Source: Pseudoalteromonas aliena SW19 (GTDB lineage Bacteria; Pseudomonadota; Gammaproteobacteria; Enterobacterales; Alteromonadaceae). From it: a stretch of 64,000 nt of DNA. Where the stretch lies: positions 744,001-808,000 of the forward strand of contig NZ_AQGU01000025.1 in the NCBI RefSeq assembly GCF_014905615.1, written 5' to 3'. Positions 45,072 through 53,280 of this stretch are shown here, piece after piece (the stretch's first letter is position 1; every line of letters begins with the position of its first letter). The notes under the pieces were generated by a model, which saw only the letters and a list, made by a program, of their open reading frames with translations, did no database searches and was not told the DNA's origin. The position numbers and the translations under genes are program-made.

Positions 45072-45961
45072 CAAGCCCTGCAAAGTTAACCGTTGCGTTA
45101 GTGCAACAAAGCAATACCGATAACGCTCAGCACAATATGGCAAAATCAATGAATGCCATTCGTGAAGCCGCTCAAAAAGGTGCAAAACTGGTTGTACTTC
45201 AAGAGCTACACCGAAGCCTCTATTTTTGCCAAACCGAAAATGTTGACGTATTTGATTTAGCCGAAACTATTCCAGGTCCTAGCAGTAATGCCTTAGGTGA
45301 GCTTGCTAAAGAGCTAAGTATTGTAATTGTCGCTTCTTTATTTGAAAAACGTGCAACGGGCCTTTATCACAACACCGCAGTTGTATTAGAGCAAGACGGC
45401 AGCATTGCGGGTAAATACCGAAAAATGCATATTCCTGATGACCCTGGTTTTTACGAAAAATTTTACTTTACCCCAGGTGATATCGGTTTTGAGCCTATTC
45501 AAACCTCGGTCGGTAAATTAGGCGTGCTAGTATGTTGGGATCAATGGTTTCCTGAAGCGGCACGTTTAATGGCAATGGCTGGCGCTGAGATATTAATTTA
45601 CCCAACCGCTATTGGTTGGGATCCTAACGACGACATTGCTGAGCAAACCCGTCAAAAAGATGCGTGGGTTATTAGCCAGCGTGCCCATGCGGTTGCCAAC
45701 GGTGTACCGGTAATTAGCTGTAACCGCGTTGGCCATGAAAGTGACCCAAGCGCGCAAAGCGATGGTATTGCGTTTTGGGGCAATTCGTTCATTGCAGGCC
45801 CACAAGGTGAATTATTAGCAGAGGCTAATAATACTGATGAGCAAATTTTAGTAGTAGAAATTGATCAAAAACGCTCAGAAAACGTAAGACGTATCTGGCC
45901 GTTCTTGCGTGACCGACGAATTGATCACTATAAAGACCTAACAAAAATATACCGAGACTAA
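45068..45961 (+). CDS. aguB: N-carbamoylputrescine amidase
   Basis: AguB converts N-carbamoylputrescine to putrescine, CO2 and ammonia. The 297-residue nitrilase-family protein has the Glu-Lys-Cys triad: E in VLQELHRSLYF (about residue 47), K in YRKMHIPDDPGFYEKFYF (about 120) and C in GVLVCWDQWFPEAARLM (about 157). With AguA it forms the agmatine route to putrescine. A solo IS982-type repeat end lies 3 bases after the stop codon. Confidence 0.96.
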   Translation: MTSPAKLTVALVQQSNTDNAQHNMAKSMNAIREAAQKGAKLVVLQELHRSLYFCQTENVDVFDLAETIPGPSSNALGELAKELSIVIVASLFEKRATGLYHNTAVVLEQDGSIAGKYRKMHIPDDPGFYEKFYFTPGDIGFEPIQTSVGKLGVLVCWDQWFPEAARLMAMAGAEILIYPTAIGWDPNDDIAEQTRQKDAWVISQRAHAVANGVPVISCNRVGHESDPSAQSDGIAFWGNSFIAGPQGELLAEANNTDEQILVVEIDQKRSENVRRIWPFLRDRRIDHYKDLTKIYRD

Positions 45962-45964
45962 GTC

Positions 45965-45982
45965 ACCTGAACTCTGGGTAAC
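45965..45982. repeat. Solo family-B (IS982-like) terminal repeat
   Basis: ACCTGAACTCTGGGTAAC is nearly identical to the left end of the element at 12479. No matching right end was found before mfd, so this is a remnant or a coincidence. It starts 3 bases after the aguB stop. Confidence 0.4.
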
Positions 45983-45991
45983 AAATATAAT

Positions 45992-46012
45992 GGCTCTTAC
46001 TTGCTAAGAGCC
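45992..46012 (+). terminator. Hairpin between aguB and mfd
   Basis: An 8-bp stem GGCTCTTA/TAAGAGCC with a 5-base loop lies 21 bases before the mfd start. No T-run follows, so it may be a weak terminator or a leader hairpin. Confidence 0.4.
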
Positions 46013-46032
46013 AACTATAAATGGAGTAATAA

Positions 46033-49000
46033 ATGGCGTTTGAGCAATGGGCAGCCTTGCCTTGGGTAAAATCTCAAAAAGATAAAATTCAATGGGGCCA
46101 GCTAAGCGGAAGTGGTTTAAGTATTGCCATTGCTGAAGGCGTTAAACAGCAAGACAACTTAGTCTTGATTGTTACGCCTGATACACCAAGCGCACTGCGC
46201 CTTGAAACAGAGTTAGAATATTTATTACCCGATAACCCAGTAATGGTATTTCCTGATTGGGAAACTCTGCCATACGATCATTTCTCTCCCCATCAAGATA
46301 TTATTTCAGCCCGGTTAGCCACTTTAAATACCTTAAAAAAAGAACAACAAAGTGTGTTAATTGTGCCTGTATCTACCTTAATGTTGCGCACAGCCCCGGC
46401 CTCGTTTATTTACGGCTCAACAATAAATTTTAAAGTGGGCGACAAGCTAGACACACATAACTTTCGTGACAACTTAGAGCAAGCTGGTTATTTAAATGTT
46501 CAACAAGTAATGGAGCACGGCGAATACGCTATACGCGGCTCTATTGTTGATTTGTACCCTATGGGTAGCCCGCACCCATTTAGACTCGATTTTTTTGATG
46601 ACGAACTCGACACCATTCGTTTATTTGATGTAGAAACGCAGCGTTCTGATGAAAAAGTAGATAAAATTGAGCTACTTCCAGCACATGAGTTTCCAACTAA
46701 CGACGCTGATATTGAACGTTTTAGAATAAGCTACCGTGAAAAATTTGGCGCAAGTTCGCAGCAAGATTCTGTATACATGCAAGTGAGTAAAGGTAACTGG
46801 CCTGCCGGTATTGAATACTACATGCCGTTGTTTTTTGAAAAACTAGCGACTATTTTTGACTATCTTCCAGATACGACAACTGTTATGCAACTAGGTGATT
46901 TAGAGCATGCGGCAGATAACTTTTGGCACGATGTAAATGTACGTTATGAAAACCGCAGAGTTGACCCACTTCGTCCATTACTAGAGCCTAATGCGCTTTA
47001 TCAGCCTATTGAAGAGTTGTTTTCTAATTTAGGAAATTTTGCACGTATCCGCTTATCGCTTGCAAAGCTTGGCACTAAAGCAGGGAATAAAAACTTAAGT
47101 GTTAGCGAGCTGCCTGCCATTCGAATCGATCATAAACAGCATGAACCTTATGGCGCGTTCATAAATTATGTAGCAGAGCAAAAAAAGAAAAAAGGCCGTA
47201 TATTACTCAGTGTTGAATCCGATGGTCGTCGTGAATCATTACTGAGCATTCTAAAACCAAGCGGTTTAAAATTTAAAGAATTCGAAACACTCGAACAATT
47301 TACAAAAAGCCCGAGTGATGTAGGTTTAATAGTAAGCCCACTTGAGCAAAGTGTGGTACTTGGCACTAAACCAAGCCTATCAATTATTACCGAGCAAGAA
47401 CTGCTGGGTATAAAAGTATCTCAGCGCAGACGCCGCAAACATAAATACGAAGCCAGCCAAGATGCGCTAATTCGTAACTTAGCAGAACTAAAAGAAGGCC
47501 AACCTGTTGTGCATCTCGATCATGGTGTTGGCCGTTATCAAGGTTTGCAAACAATTGACGCTGCAGGTGTAGTTACTGAGTTTGTTACGATTACTTACGC
47601 AAGTGAAGCTAAATTGTACGTGCCAGTATCTGCATTGCATATGCTTAGTCGTTACTCTGGCGGTGAAGAAGCCAGCGCCCCGCTGCATAAGCTTGGCTCA
47701 GATGCTTGGGAAAAAGCAAAAAAACGTGCGGCTGAAAAAGTTCGCGATGTAGCCGCAGAATTACTTGATATTTATGCTCAACGCCAAGCAAAGCCAGGTA
47801 ATAAATTCACCCTAGATGCCCCTGCATATCGCCAATTTAGCGATAGCTTCCCGTTTGAAGAAACTGACGATCAGCGCAACGCCATAGAAGCCGTATTAGG
47901 TGATATGCAATCAAAACAAGCCATGGATCGCTTAGTGTGTGGTGACGTAGGCTTTGGTAAAACAGAAGTGGCCATGCGTGCTGCTTTTGTAGCGGTTAAC
48001 GATGACAAACAGGTCGCCATTTTAGTACCAACTACCCTGCTAGCTCAACAGCATTATGAAAACTTTAAAGACCGTTTTGCTGATTTTCCTATTGAAGTTG
48101 GTGTGCTTTCACGCTTTAACTCCACCAAAGAGCAAAAAGACACGCTTGAAAAAATGGCCAACGGTAAACTCGATATAGTTATTGGCACACATAAACTGAT
48201 TCAGCAAGACATTAAATTTCACGATTTAGGCTTACTTATTGTTGATGAAGAACATCGCTTTGGGGTGCGTCAAAAAGAGAAAATTAAAGCACTGCGCGCC
48301 GATGTAGACATACTTACACTGACTGCAACGCCAATACCGCGTACACTCAACATGGCCATGAGCGGCATGCGCGATTTATCAATTATCGCAACGCCACCGG
48401 CTAAACGCTTAGCGGTAAAAACCTTTGTTCGCCAACGTGATGTAGAACTAATACGCGAAGCGGTACTGCGTGAAATTAAACGCGGTGGCCAAGTTTACTT
48501 TTTGCATAACAATGTAGAAACTATTGACCGTGTTGCACAAGAAATTAGTGAATGGGTCCCTGAAGCGAGTGTAACATCAGCCCATGGTCAAATGCGCGAG
48601 CAAGAGCTTGAGCAAATAATGACTGACTTTTATCATCAAAAATACAACGTGTTGGTGTGTACCACGATTATCGAAACCGGTATCGATGTACCTACAGCCA
48701 ACACCATTATTATGGATAGAGCAGATAAACTCGGCCTTGCACAGTTACACCAATTACGTGGGCGAGTTGGCCGAAGTCATCACCAAGCGTATGCTTATTT
48801 ACTGACGGGCGACCCAAAAGCGCTATCTAAAGATGCAAGTAAACGCTTACAAGCAATCGAATCGTTAGAAGATTTAGGCGCGGGTTTTGCCCTCGCTACA
48901 CATGATTTAGAAATTCGTGGCGCGGGTGAGTTGCTTGGCGATGATCAATCAGGTCAAATGCAAACCATCGGCTTTAGTTTGTATATGGAAATGCTTGAAC

Positions 49001-49506
49001 AAGCAGTAAATGCGCTACGCGAAGGTAAAGAACCAACACTTGAAAATCTACTAAAAAAACAAACTGAAGTAGATTTGAAACTAGCTGCATTATTACCTGA
49101 CGACTACATACACGATGTTAATGCACGATTAGGTATGTACAAGCGCGTTGCTAGTTGTGCTAACCTTGACGATATGGATGAGTTACAGGTAGAGCTAATA
49201 GACCGCTTTGGTTTATTACCCGATGCCGCTAAAAACTTATTTAGCTTACAACAGCTTAAAATGCAGGCCAGCAATTTAGGGATAACAAAAATTGAAGCTA
49301 ACCCTAAAGGCGGTTACTTTGAGTTCAGCCAAGATACTAAGGTTAACCCTAGCTTCATCATTGGTTTGATACAAAGTGCACCTAAGGTGTACAAAATGGA
49401 TGGCGCAAATAAACTGCGCTTTGCAATTAGTGAGGCAAATGCCCGCGAACGCTTAAAAATGGTCACTGCAATGATTGCAGATTTCGAAAAAAAGGTTAGC
49501 CATTAA
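46033..49506 (+). CDS. mfd: Transcription-repair coupling factor
   Basis: Mfd removes RNA polymerase stalled at DNA damage and recruits the UvrABC system. The 1157-residue protein has the N-terminal UvrB-like module (FPDWETLPYDHFSPHQD, about residue 75) and the RNA-polymerase-interaction domain (GQPVVHLDHGVGRYQG, about residue 490). The RecG-like helicase has Walker A GDVGFGKTEVA near 640, DEEHRFGV near 740 and LRGRVGRSHHQAYAY near 910. A C-terminal TRCF domain follows. Length is standard. Confidence 0.98.
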   Translation: MAFEQWAALPWVKSQKDKIQWGQLSGSGLSIAIAEGVKQQDNLVLIVTPDTPSALRLETELEYLLPDNPVMVFPDWETLPYDHFSPHQDIISARLATLNTLKKEQQSVLIVPVSTLMLRTAPASFIYGSTINFKVGDKLDTHNFRDNLEQAGYLNVQQVMEHGEYAIRGSIVDLYPMGSPHPFRLDFFDDELDTIRLFDVETQRSDEKVDKIELLPAHEFPTNDADIERFRISYREKFGASSQQDSVYMQVSKGNWPAGIEYYMPLFFEKLATIFDYLPDTTTVMQLGDLEHAADNFWHDVNVRYENRRVDPLRPLLEPNALYQPIEELFSNLGNFARIRLSLAKLGTKAGNKNLSVSELPAIRIDHKQHEPYGAFINYVAEQKKKKGRILLSVESDGRRESLLSILKPSGLKFKEFETLEQFTKSPSDVGLIVSPLEQSVVLGTKPSLSIITEQELLGIKVSQRRRRKHKYEASQDALIRNLAELKEGQPVVHLDHGVGRYQGLQTIDAAGVVTEFVTITYASEAKLYVPVSALHMLSRYSGGEEASAPLHKLGSDAWEKAKKRAAEKVRDVAAELLDIYAQRQAKPGNKFTLDAPAYRQFSDSFPFEETDDQRNAIEAVLGDMQSKQAMDRLVCGDVGFGKTEVAMRAAFVAVNDDKQVAILVPTTLLAQQHYENFKDRFADFPIEVGVLSRFNSTKEQKDTLEKMANGKLDIVIGTHKLIQQDIKFHDLGLLIVDEEHRFGVRQKEKIKALRADVDILTLTATPIPRTLNMAMSGMRDLSIIATPPAKRLAVKTFVRQRDVELIREAVLREIKRGGQVYFLHNNVETIDRVAQEISEWVPEASVTSAHGQMREQELEQIMTDFYHQKYNVLVCTTIIETGIDVPTANTIIMDRADKLGLAQLHQLRGRVGRSHHQAYAYLLTGDPKALSKDASKRLQAIESLEDLGAGFALATHDLEIRGAGELLGDDQSGQMQTIGFSLYMEMLEQAVNALREGKEPTLENLLKKQTEVDLKLAALLPDDYIHDVNARLGMYKRVASCANLDDMDELQVELIDRFGLLPDAAKNLFSLQQLKMQASNLGITKIEANPKGGYFEFSQDTKVNPSFIIGLIQSAPKVYKMDGANKLRFAISEANARERLKMVTAMIADFEKKVSH

Positions 49507-50342
49507 TGTTGCTAAAAAAATCGCTGGTTATTTTATGCTGCTTATTTAGCAGCACTGCATTTGCAGAGCGTTGGTTTGAGGTTGAAGTGCTCATATTTAA
49601 ACAGCGCCCCGCCCCCTACTTGCAAGAAGACTTTAGCCTTAAACATAAAGCTATTGCAGATAAAAATACCCTAGACCTGTTGACTCCACTTTATACAGAG
49701 CAAGCTAAACAAGCGTGCATAGATGGTGATGAGCGCTTTCAAACACGTTCATTTACCGATTCATTAGTTGGCATTAATCCACAGTCAAGTGTGTGTGATG
49801 AGAGCATTGATTATTTACAAAGTTACGATGAACTCCCTGTGACTCCCCTTGTTGAAACACAAGAAGCAATGGAGCAAACTTACCTTTTATCATCTGAGCA
49901 ATTGCAATTTAAAACTCAATATGCACAGCTCTCTCGTAAAGGGCTAACACCTTTACTGCATACAGGCTGGCGCTTTGAAGGAGCAAGTAAATCACGCTCG
50001 CCGAGCATGCATTTAATTGCAGGTCAGCACTTTAAAAATGATCTTAATACAATACCTAGCTATGCTAACCCTGATTTTATTAGCTTGTTAAACGCTCAAC
50101 CTGCACTGTTTAACGCTCCAGATAAGCCAAACGTTAAATGGGAACTCGATGGTTTATTTAAGATTCATTTACGTCATTATCTCTTTATAACAGCCGATTT
50201 TGATATCAGCCAAAAACTAGAAAATGGTGATATAGAATCAGCCCGCTTTTCACAATTTAGACGTGTGATCAGTGGCGAAGTGCACTATCTAGATCACCCT
50301 CGTATGGGAGTAATAGTGCAAATAAGAAAGTTTAACCATTAA
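49506..50342 (+). CDS. csiV: Peptidoglycan-binding protein CsiV
   Basis: The 278-residue periplasmic protein has a signal peptide (residues 1-20, ending STAFA) directly followed by ERWFEVEVLIFKQ, the start of the CsiV family (DUF2803). Vibrio cholerae CsiV binds peptidoglycan and is needed for responding to D-amino acids through LpoA/PBP1A. It overlaps mfd by one base (TAATG), the same order as in Vibrio and Shewanella relatives. The family end DHPRMGVIVQIRK is present. Confidence 0.9.
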   Translation: MLLKKSLVILCCLFSSTAFAERWFEVEVLIFKQRPAPYLQEDFSLKHKAIADKNTLDLLTPLYTEQAKQACIDGDERFQTRSFTDSLVGINPQSSVCDESIDYLQSYDELPVTPLVETQEAMEQTYLLSSEQLQFKTQYAQLSRKGLTPLLHTGWRFEGASKSRSPSMHLIAGQHFKNDLNTIPSYANPDFISLLNAQPALFNAPDKPNVKWELDGLFKIHLRHYLFITADFDISQKLENGDIESARFSQFRRVISGEVHYLDHPRMGVIVQIRKFNH

Positions 50343-50346
50343 CCTT

Positions 50347-50453
50347 ATACCAATTGCATTAAATTAGTGATTTATTATAGGGATAAGAAAATAGCTCAAT
50401 AACAAAGCTAAGATTATGATCTAGAATGATCATGTTTTTAATAAAATTGGTAT
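50347..50453. repeat. 107-bp inverted-repeat element (family C, copy 1)
   Basis: A non-coding stretch between csiV and the lipoprotein gene is bounded by ATACCAATT and its complement AATTGGTAT. A similar element lies at 56797-56957. This is typical of small inverted-repeat sequences common in marine Alteromonadales. Confidence 0.5.
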
Positions 50454-50475
50454 TATTCATCTTTAGGAAATAAAA

Positions 50476-50727
50476 ATGAAAAAACTTCTAATTATCGCAA
50501 CCTTACTTAGCCTTGCAGCGTGTTCAAAAGTAAGTCAAGAAAACTACGAAAAAATTAAAATAGGCATGGATAAAGCCGACGTTGAAACACTATTAGGCAG
50601 TGCTGATAACTGCGTAGAAAAAACACTCCATACTAACTGTGTTTGGGGCGACGAAACTAAAAATATAGAAATCACGTTAGTATCCGATAAGGTAACTTTA
50701 TACAGCAAGCACGGTTTAACTAAATAA
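50476..50727 (+). CDS. Small lipoprotein
   Basis: The 83-residue protein has a lipoprotein signal peptide with lipobox LAAC (cysteine at residue 17). A short domain IKIGMDKADVETLLGSADNC follows, resembling the SmpA/OmlA-like fold (BLIP-like repeat). Two further cysteines (CVEKTLHTNC) may form a disulfide. The function is unknown. The stop codon is formed within the 7-base target duplication of the IS element that follows, so the last residue(s) could differ from the ancestral gene. Confidence 0.78.
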   Translation: MKKLLIIATLLSLAACSKVSQENYEKIKIGMDKADVETLLGSADNCVEKTLHTNCVWGDETKNIEITLVSDKVTLYSKHGLTK

Positions 50728-51714
50728 ACCTGAATCTCGTTTAAGAAATTGAACTAAATGCCTGTTCCGAGATCCGATCTTTCGACCAAGAACGATTGGA
50801 TAAACAAGGAACAGGCATGATTAAATTAGTTGAATTGTTTTGCGATGTCGATGATTTTTGCAAAGTATTTATACCCCAATGGAAAAAACAATTACTCGAA
50901 GATGGCACCCAAAAACGTCAGCGAGCAGGGCGTATGACGACCAGTGAAATTATGACTATTGTTATTAGTTTTCACATGTCACATCATCGTGATTTCAAAA
51001 ACTACTACCTTGGTTATGTATCACTTATGTACAAAAGTGAATTTCCTAACTTACTCAGTTACACACGATTTCTAGCCGTTATGCCGAGAGTAATTGTGCC
51101 AATGTGTGCCTATTTCACTTCACTTAAAGGTAAACCCACAGGCGTTGAATTCATTGACTCTACATCTATTAAGGTCTGCCACAATATTCGTATTCCAAGA
51201 CACAAAACCTTTGATGGAATAGCCCAGCGAGGTAAAGGAACGATGGGATGGTTTTACGGCTTCAAGCTGCATTTAGTCGTTAATCATCATGGTGAAATTG
51301 TTGCTGCGAAAGTGACAACAGGAAATGTACATGATACTCAACCAGTCCGCGAATTAGCGAGCTGCCTGACGGATAAATTATACGGTGACAAAGGATATTT
51401 AAGTAAGGCTTTAGAAGCGGATTTGCTCGATAAAGGGGTAAAGCTCATTACGACGGTTCGCAAAAATATGAAGGCAAAAGCGATGTCATTATGGGATAGA
51501 GCGATGCTTTCAAAGCGTTTTATAATCGAAACAATTAATGACCAACTCAAGAATATATCCTTCATTGAACATTCGAGACATCGGAGTATGAACGGCTTTA
51601 TGTTGAATTTAGTGGCTGGATTGGTGGCTTATTGCTTTAAAGAAAATAAGCCACACCTTAATTTAACTGACGTAGAGCTTAATGCATTAGTTATCGCTTA
51701 AGCAGATCTCAGGT
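50728..51714 (+). mobile_element. IS982-family insertion sequence
   Basis: The 987-base element has imperfect terminal repeats (ACCTGA at both ends, with TTAAG at bases 14-18 of both) and encloses one transposase gene. A perfect 7-base target duplication TAAATAA flanks it (50721-50727 and 51715-51721). Insertion is directly at the stop codon of the small lipoprotein. The intact transposase and exact duplication indicate recent insertion. Confidence 0.93.
50817..51701 (+). CDS. IS982-family transposase
   Basis: The 294-residue transposase starts MIKLVELFCDVDDFC (ATG 50817, AAGGAA site upstream); a TTG at 50796 is an alternative. It has the DDE triad: D in VEFIDSTSIKVC (about residue 113), D in KLYGDKGYLSK (about 191) and E in RFIIETINDQLK (about 239). 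The frame is complete. It could also act in trans on the related short elements at 12479 and 33300. Confidence 0.95.
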   Translation: MIKLVELFCDVDDFCKVFIPQWKKQLLEDGTQKRQRAGRMTTSEIMTIVISFHMSHHRDFKNYYLGYVSLMYKSEFPNLLSYTRFLAVMPRVIVPMCAYFTSLKGKPTGVEFIDSTSIKVCHNIRIPRHKTFDGIAQRGKGTMGWFYGFKLHLVVNHHGEIVAAKVTTGNVHDTQPVRELASCLTDKLYGDKGYLSKALEADLLDKGVKLITTVRKNMKAKAMSLWDRAMLSKRFIIETINDQLKNISFIEHSRHRSMNGFMLNLVAGLVAYCFKENKPHLNLTDVELNALVIA

Positions 51715-51735
51715 TAAATAAGTGTATGCTTATAC

Positions 51736-51770
51736 AAAAAAAGGAGGACAGACTTACATCTGCCCTCCTT
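51736..51770. terminator. Bidirectional terminator after the unknown membrane-protein gene
   Basis: The stem AAGGAGG-CAGA/TCTG-CCTCCTT (one unpaired position on each side) has T-runs available on both strands. It lies directly after the stop codon of the minus-strand gene at 51772 and between it and the IS element. Confidence 0.8.
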
Positions 51771-51771
51771 T

Positions 51772-53124
51772 TTATTTTGTAGAATAGATAAGTTCTATAT
51801 TCACTATTTTACTGCGATTTAGCGTTATTTTATACCGTTGGTAGAGCTTTTTATCTTCTTCAGTTAATATCAGCACCATGTTCAATTGGTAACGCCTTTC
51901 TACCGCCTGTTTAGATATTTTATTACTGTCTAAATGATAGAGCTTACCCTCGCCTCGCTTTAAATAACGGGCAAACGGTGCAAGGTTAAAATGTAATGTT
52001 TGTTGTAGTGTATCGTAACCTGGTAAAAATTCTTTAGCGCTAACACGCGTTTCACTTGCAAAGTGCAACCACTGCGCGGCTTGTTTATTTTGCTGACGAC
52101 GTTTTGAAAAAATAGCTTTCACTTCTTTTGGGATTTTTTTAAAGCGCGTATATTCAAGCCAGATAAACTGGCTCGCCACCTTATCTTTAGTAATACTGTT
52201 TTTAAAGCTAAATCGCCATTTGGGACGCCCTTGCACGATTGCTCGCCAAATCACCCGTGTAATGTCTTCTTTAAATATTTCCCGTAATCCATAAATAACC
52301 CCTAGAATCAAAATAAGTGTTGCGGTTACTTCGGTAAAACTAGAACGTGCATTTAATATCACCACCATCACAAAAGCCATTATAACCGCTGTGACAGTGC
52401 CTTTGACCAAACGTTTTAGGTAGCTATTCAGAAAACGAGTTTGTCGCTGTAATATAACGCCATGCTCAATTAAGCGTTGTAGCAAGCGCATCTTATTCGT
52501 TATTCTATTAGCATCTTGCATGGTTGTTTCTGAGTTGTAGTTTTTTTCAGCGCGGTACGTATTTTCATTTTTACAAAACTGCAGTAAATCATTACGTTCT
52601 TTTGCATAATCGCTGCTACGTGGGCCTTCATCTAAAAGCTTTAAAAAAGATTGCTCAACATGCCAACTTAAATAGTTATCTGCATTGGTAAAAAATGGCA
52701 GTAACTTTTCATCATCTGGCGTATACCGACGCAGCTTTTTTAAAAGCCCCTCACTTTGTTCATACACTTCGTTAGCACGTTTATAAAAGTCTTCTGCTTC
52801 GTCAATTTTTAAGGCATCTTTTATATCAGCATCGAGTGCTAAACGCACTTGGTAGCAAAATAAATTAAGGTTTTGCCGATAATCTTGCTGCTCGCCTTTG
52901 TTTTTACTCACAAAACGGCTTCGTACTAACGGCAAATGTATATTATTGGCGTTATAGGCTAAATGCGATTTAAAGTGGTTATTAAAATAAGATTCTTCAG
53001 AAAGCGTCTGCGGGTTGATCCCCATTTCATTCGGGATCGAAAAGTACAGATCAATACGCTGCTCAGCGCGAGGATTTAGCTCTGGTTCAATGACAAAAGA
53101 TAAGTTTTCGTCTTGTTTTAACAA
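51772..53124 (-). CDS. Unknown membrane protein, about 450 residues
   Basis: I do not recognise this family. The protein is highly charged, with two adjacent hydrophobic helices in the middle (about residues 246-282, GTVTAVIMAFVMVVIL and ATLILILGVIYGL). It has a long helical N-terminal part (coiled-coil-like at 100-240) and a C-terminal cytoplasmic part with FHFNL- and YQLNMVLILTEEDKKLY-like strands. The start is a TTG at 53124 with a strong AAGGAG site 6 bases upstream. It stands alone between an IS element and a TonB receptor terminator. Confidence 0.75.
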   Translation of the reverse strand: MLKQDENLSFVIEPELNPRAEQRIDLYFSIPNEMGINPQTLSEESYFNNHFKSHLAYNANNIHLPLVRSRFVSKNKGEQQDYRQNLNLFCYQVRLALDADIKDALKIDEAEDFYKRANEVYEQSEGLLKKLRRYTPDDEKLLPFFTNADNYLSWHVEQSFLKLLDEGPRSSDYAKERNDLLQFCKNENTYRAEKNYNSETTMQDANRITNKMRLLQRLIEHGVILQRQTRFLNSYLKRLVKGTVTAVIMAFVMVVILNARSSFTEVTATLILILGVIYGLREIFKEDITRVIWRAIVQGRPKWRFSFKNSITKDKVASQFIWLEYTRFKKIPKEVKAIFSKRRQQNKQAAQWLHFASETRVSAKEFLPGYDTLQQTLHFNLAPFARYLKRGEGKLYHLDSNKISKQAVERRYQLNMVLILTEEDKKLYQRYKITLNRSKIVNIELIYSTK

Positions 53125-53233
53125 TCAGTTCTCCTTAGCCGATTTGGTTAATTTTGGGGACTACTCTAACGCTGGAGAAATTGCGCTATATTTTAGAAAC
53201 TTAAGTGTACTTGCCTACTCAGCTTTGTTCAAT

Positions 53234-53260
53234 AAAAAAGGCCCAGTAAATACTGAGCCT
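53234..53260 (-). terminator. Terminator after the 895-residue TonB receptor
   Basis: The stem AGGCTCAGTA/TACTGGGCCT (one G-U pair) with a 2-3-base loop is followed on the minus strand by six T. It lies 20 bases after the stop codon. Confidence 0.85.
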
Positions 53261-53280
53261 CAATAAGATTAATCTGCTAA

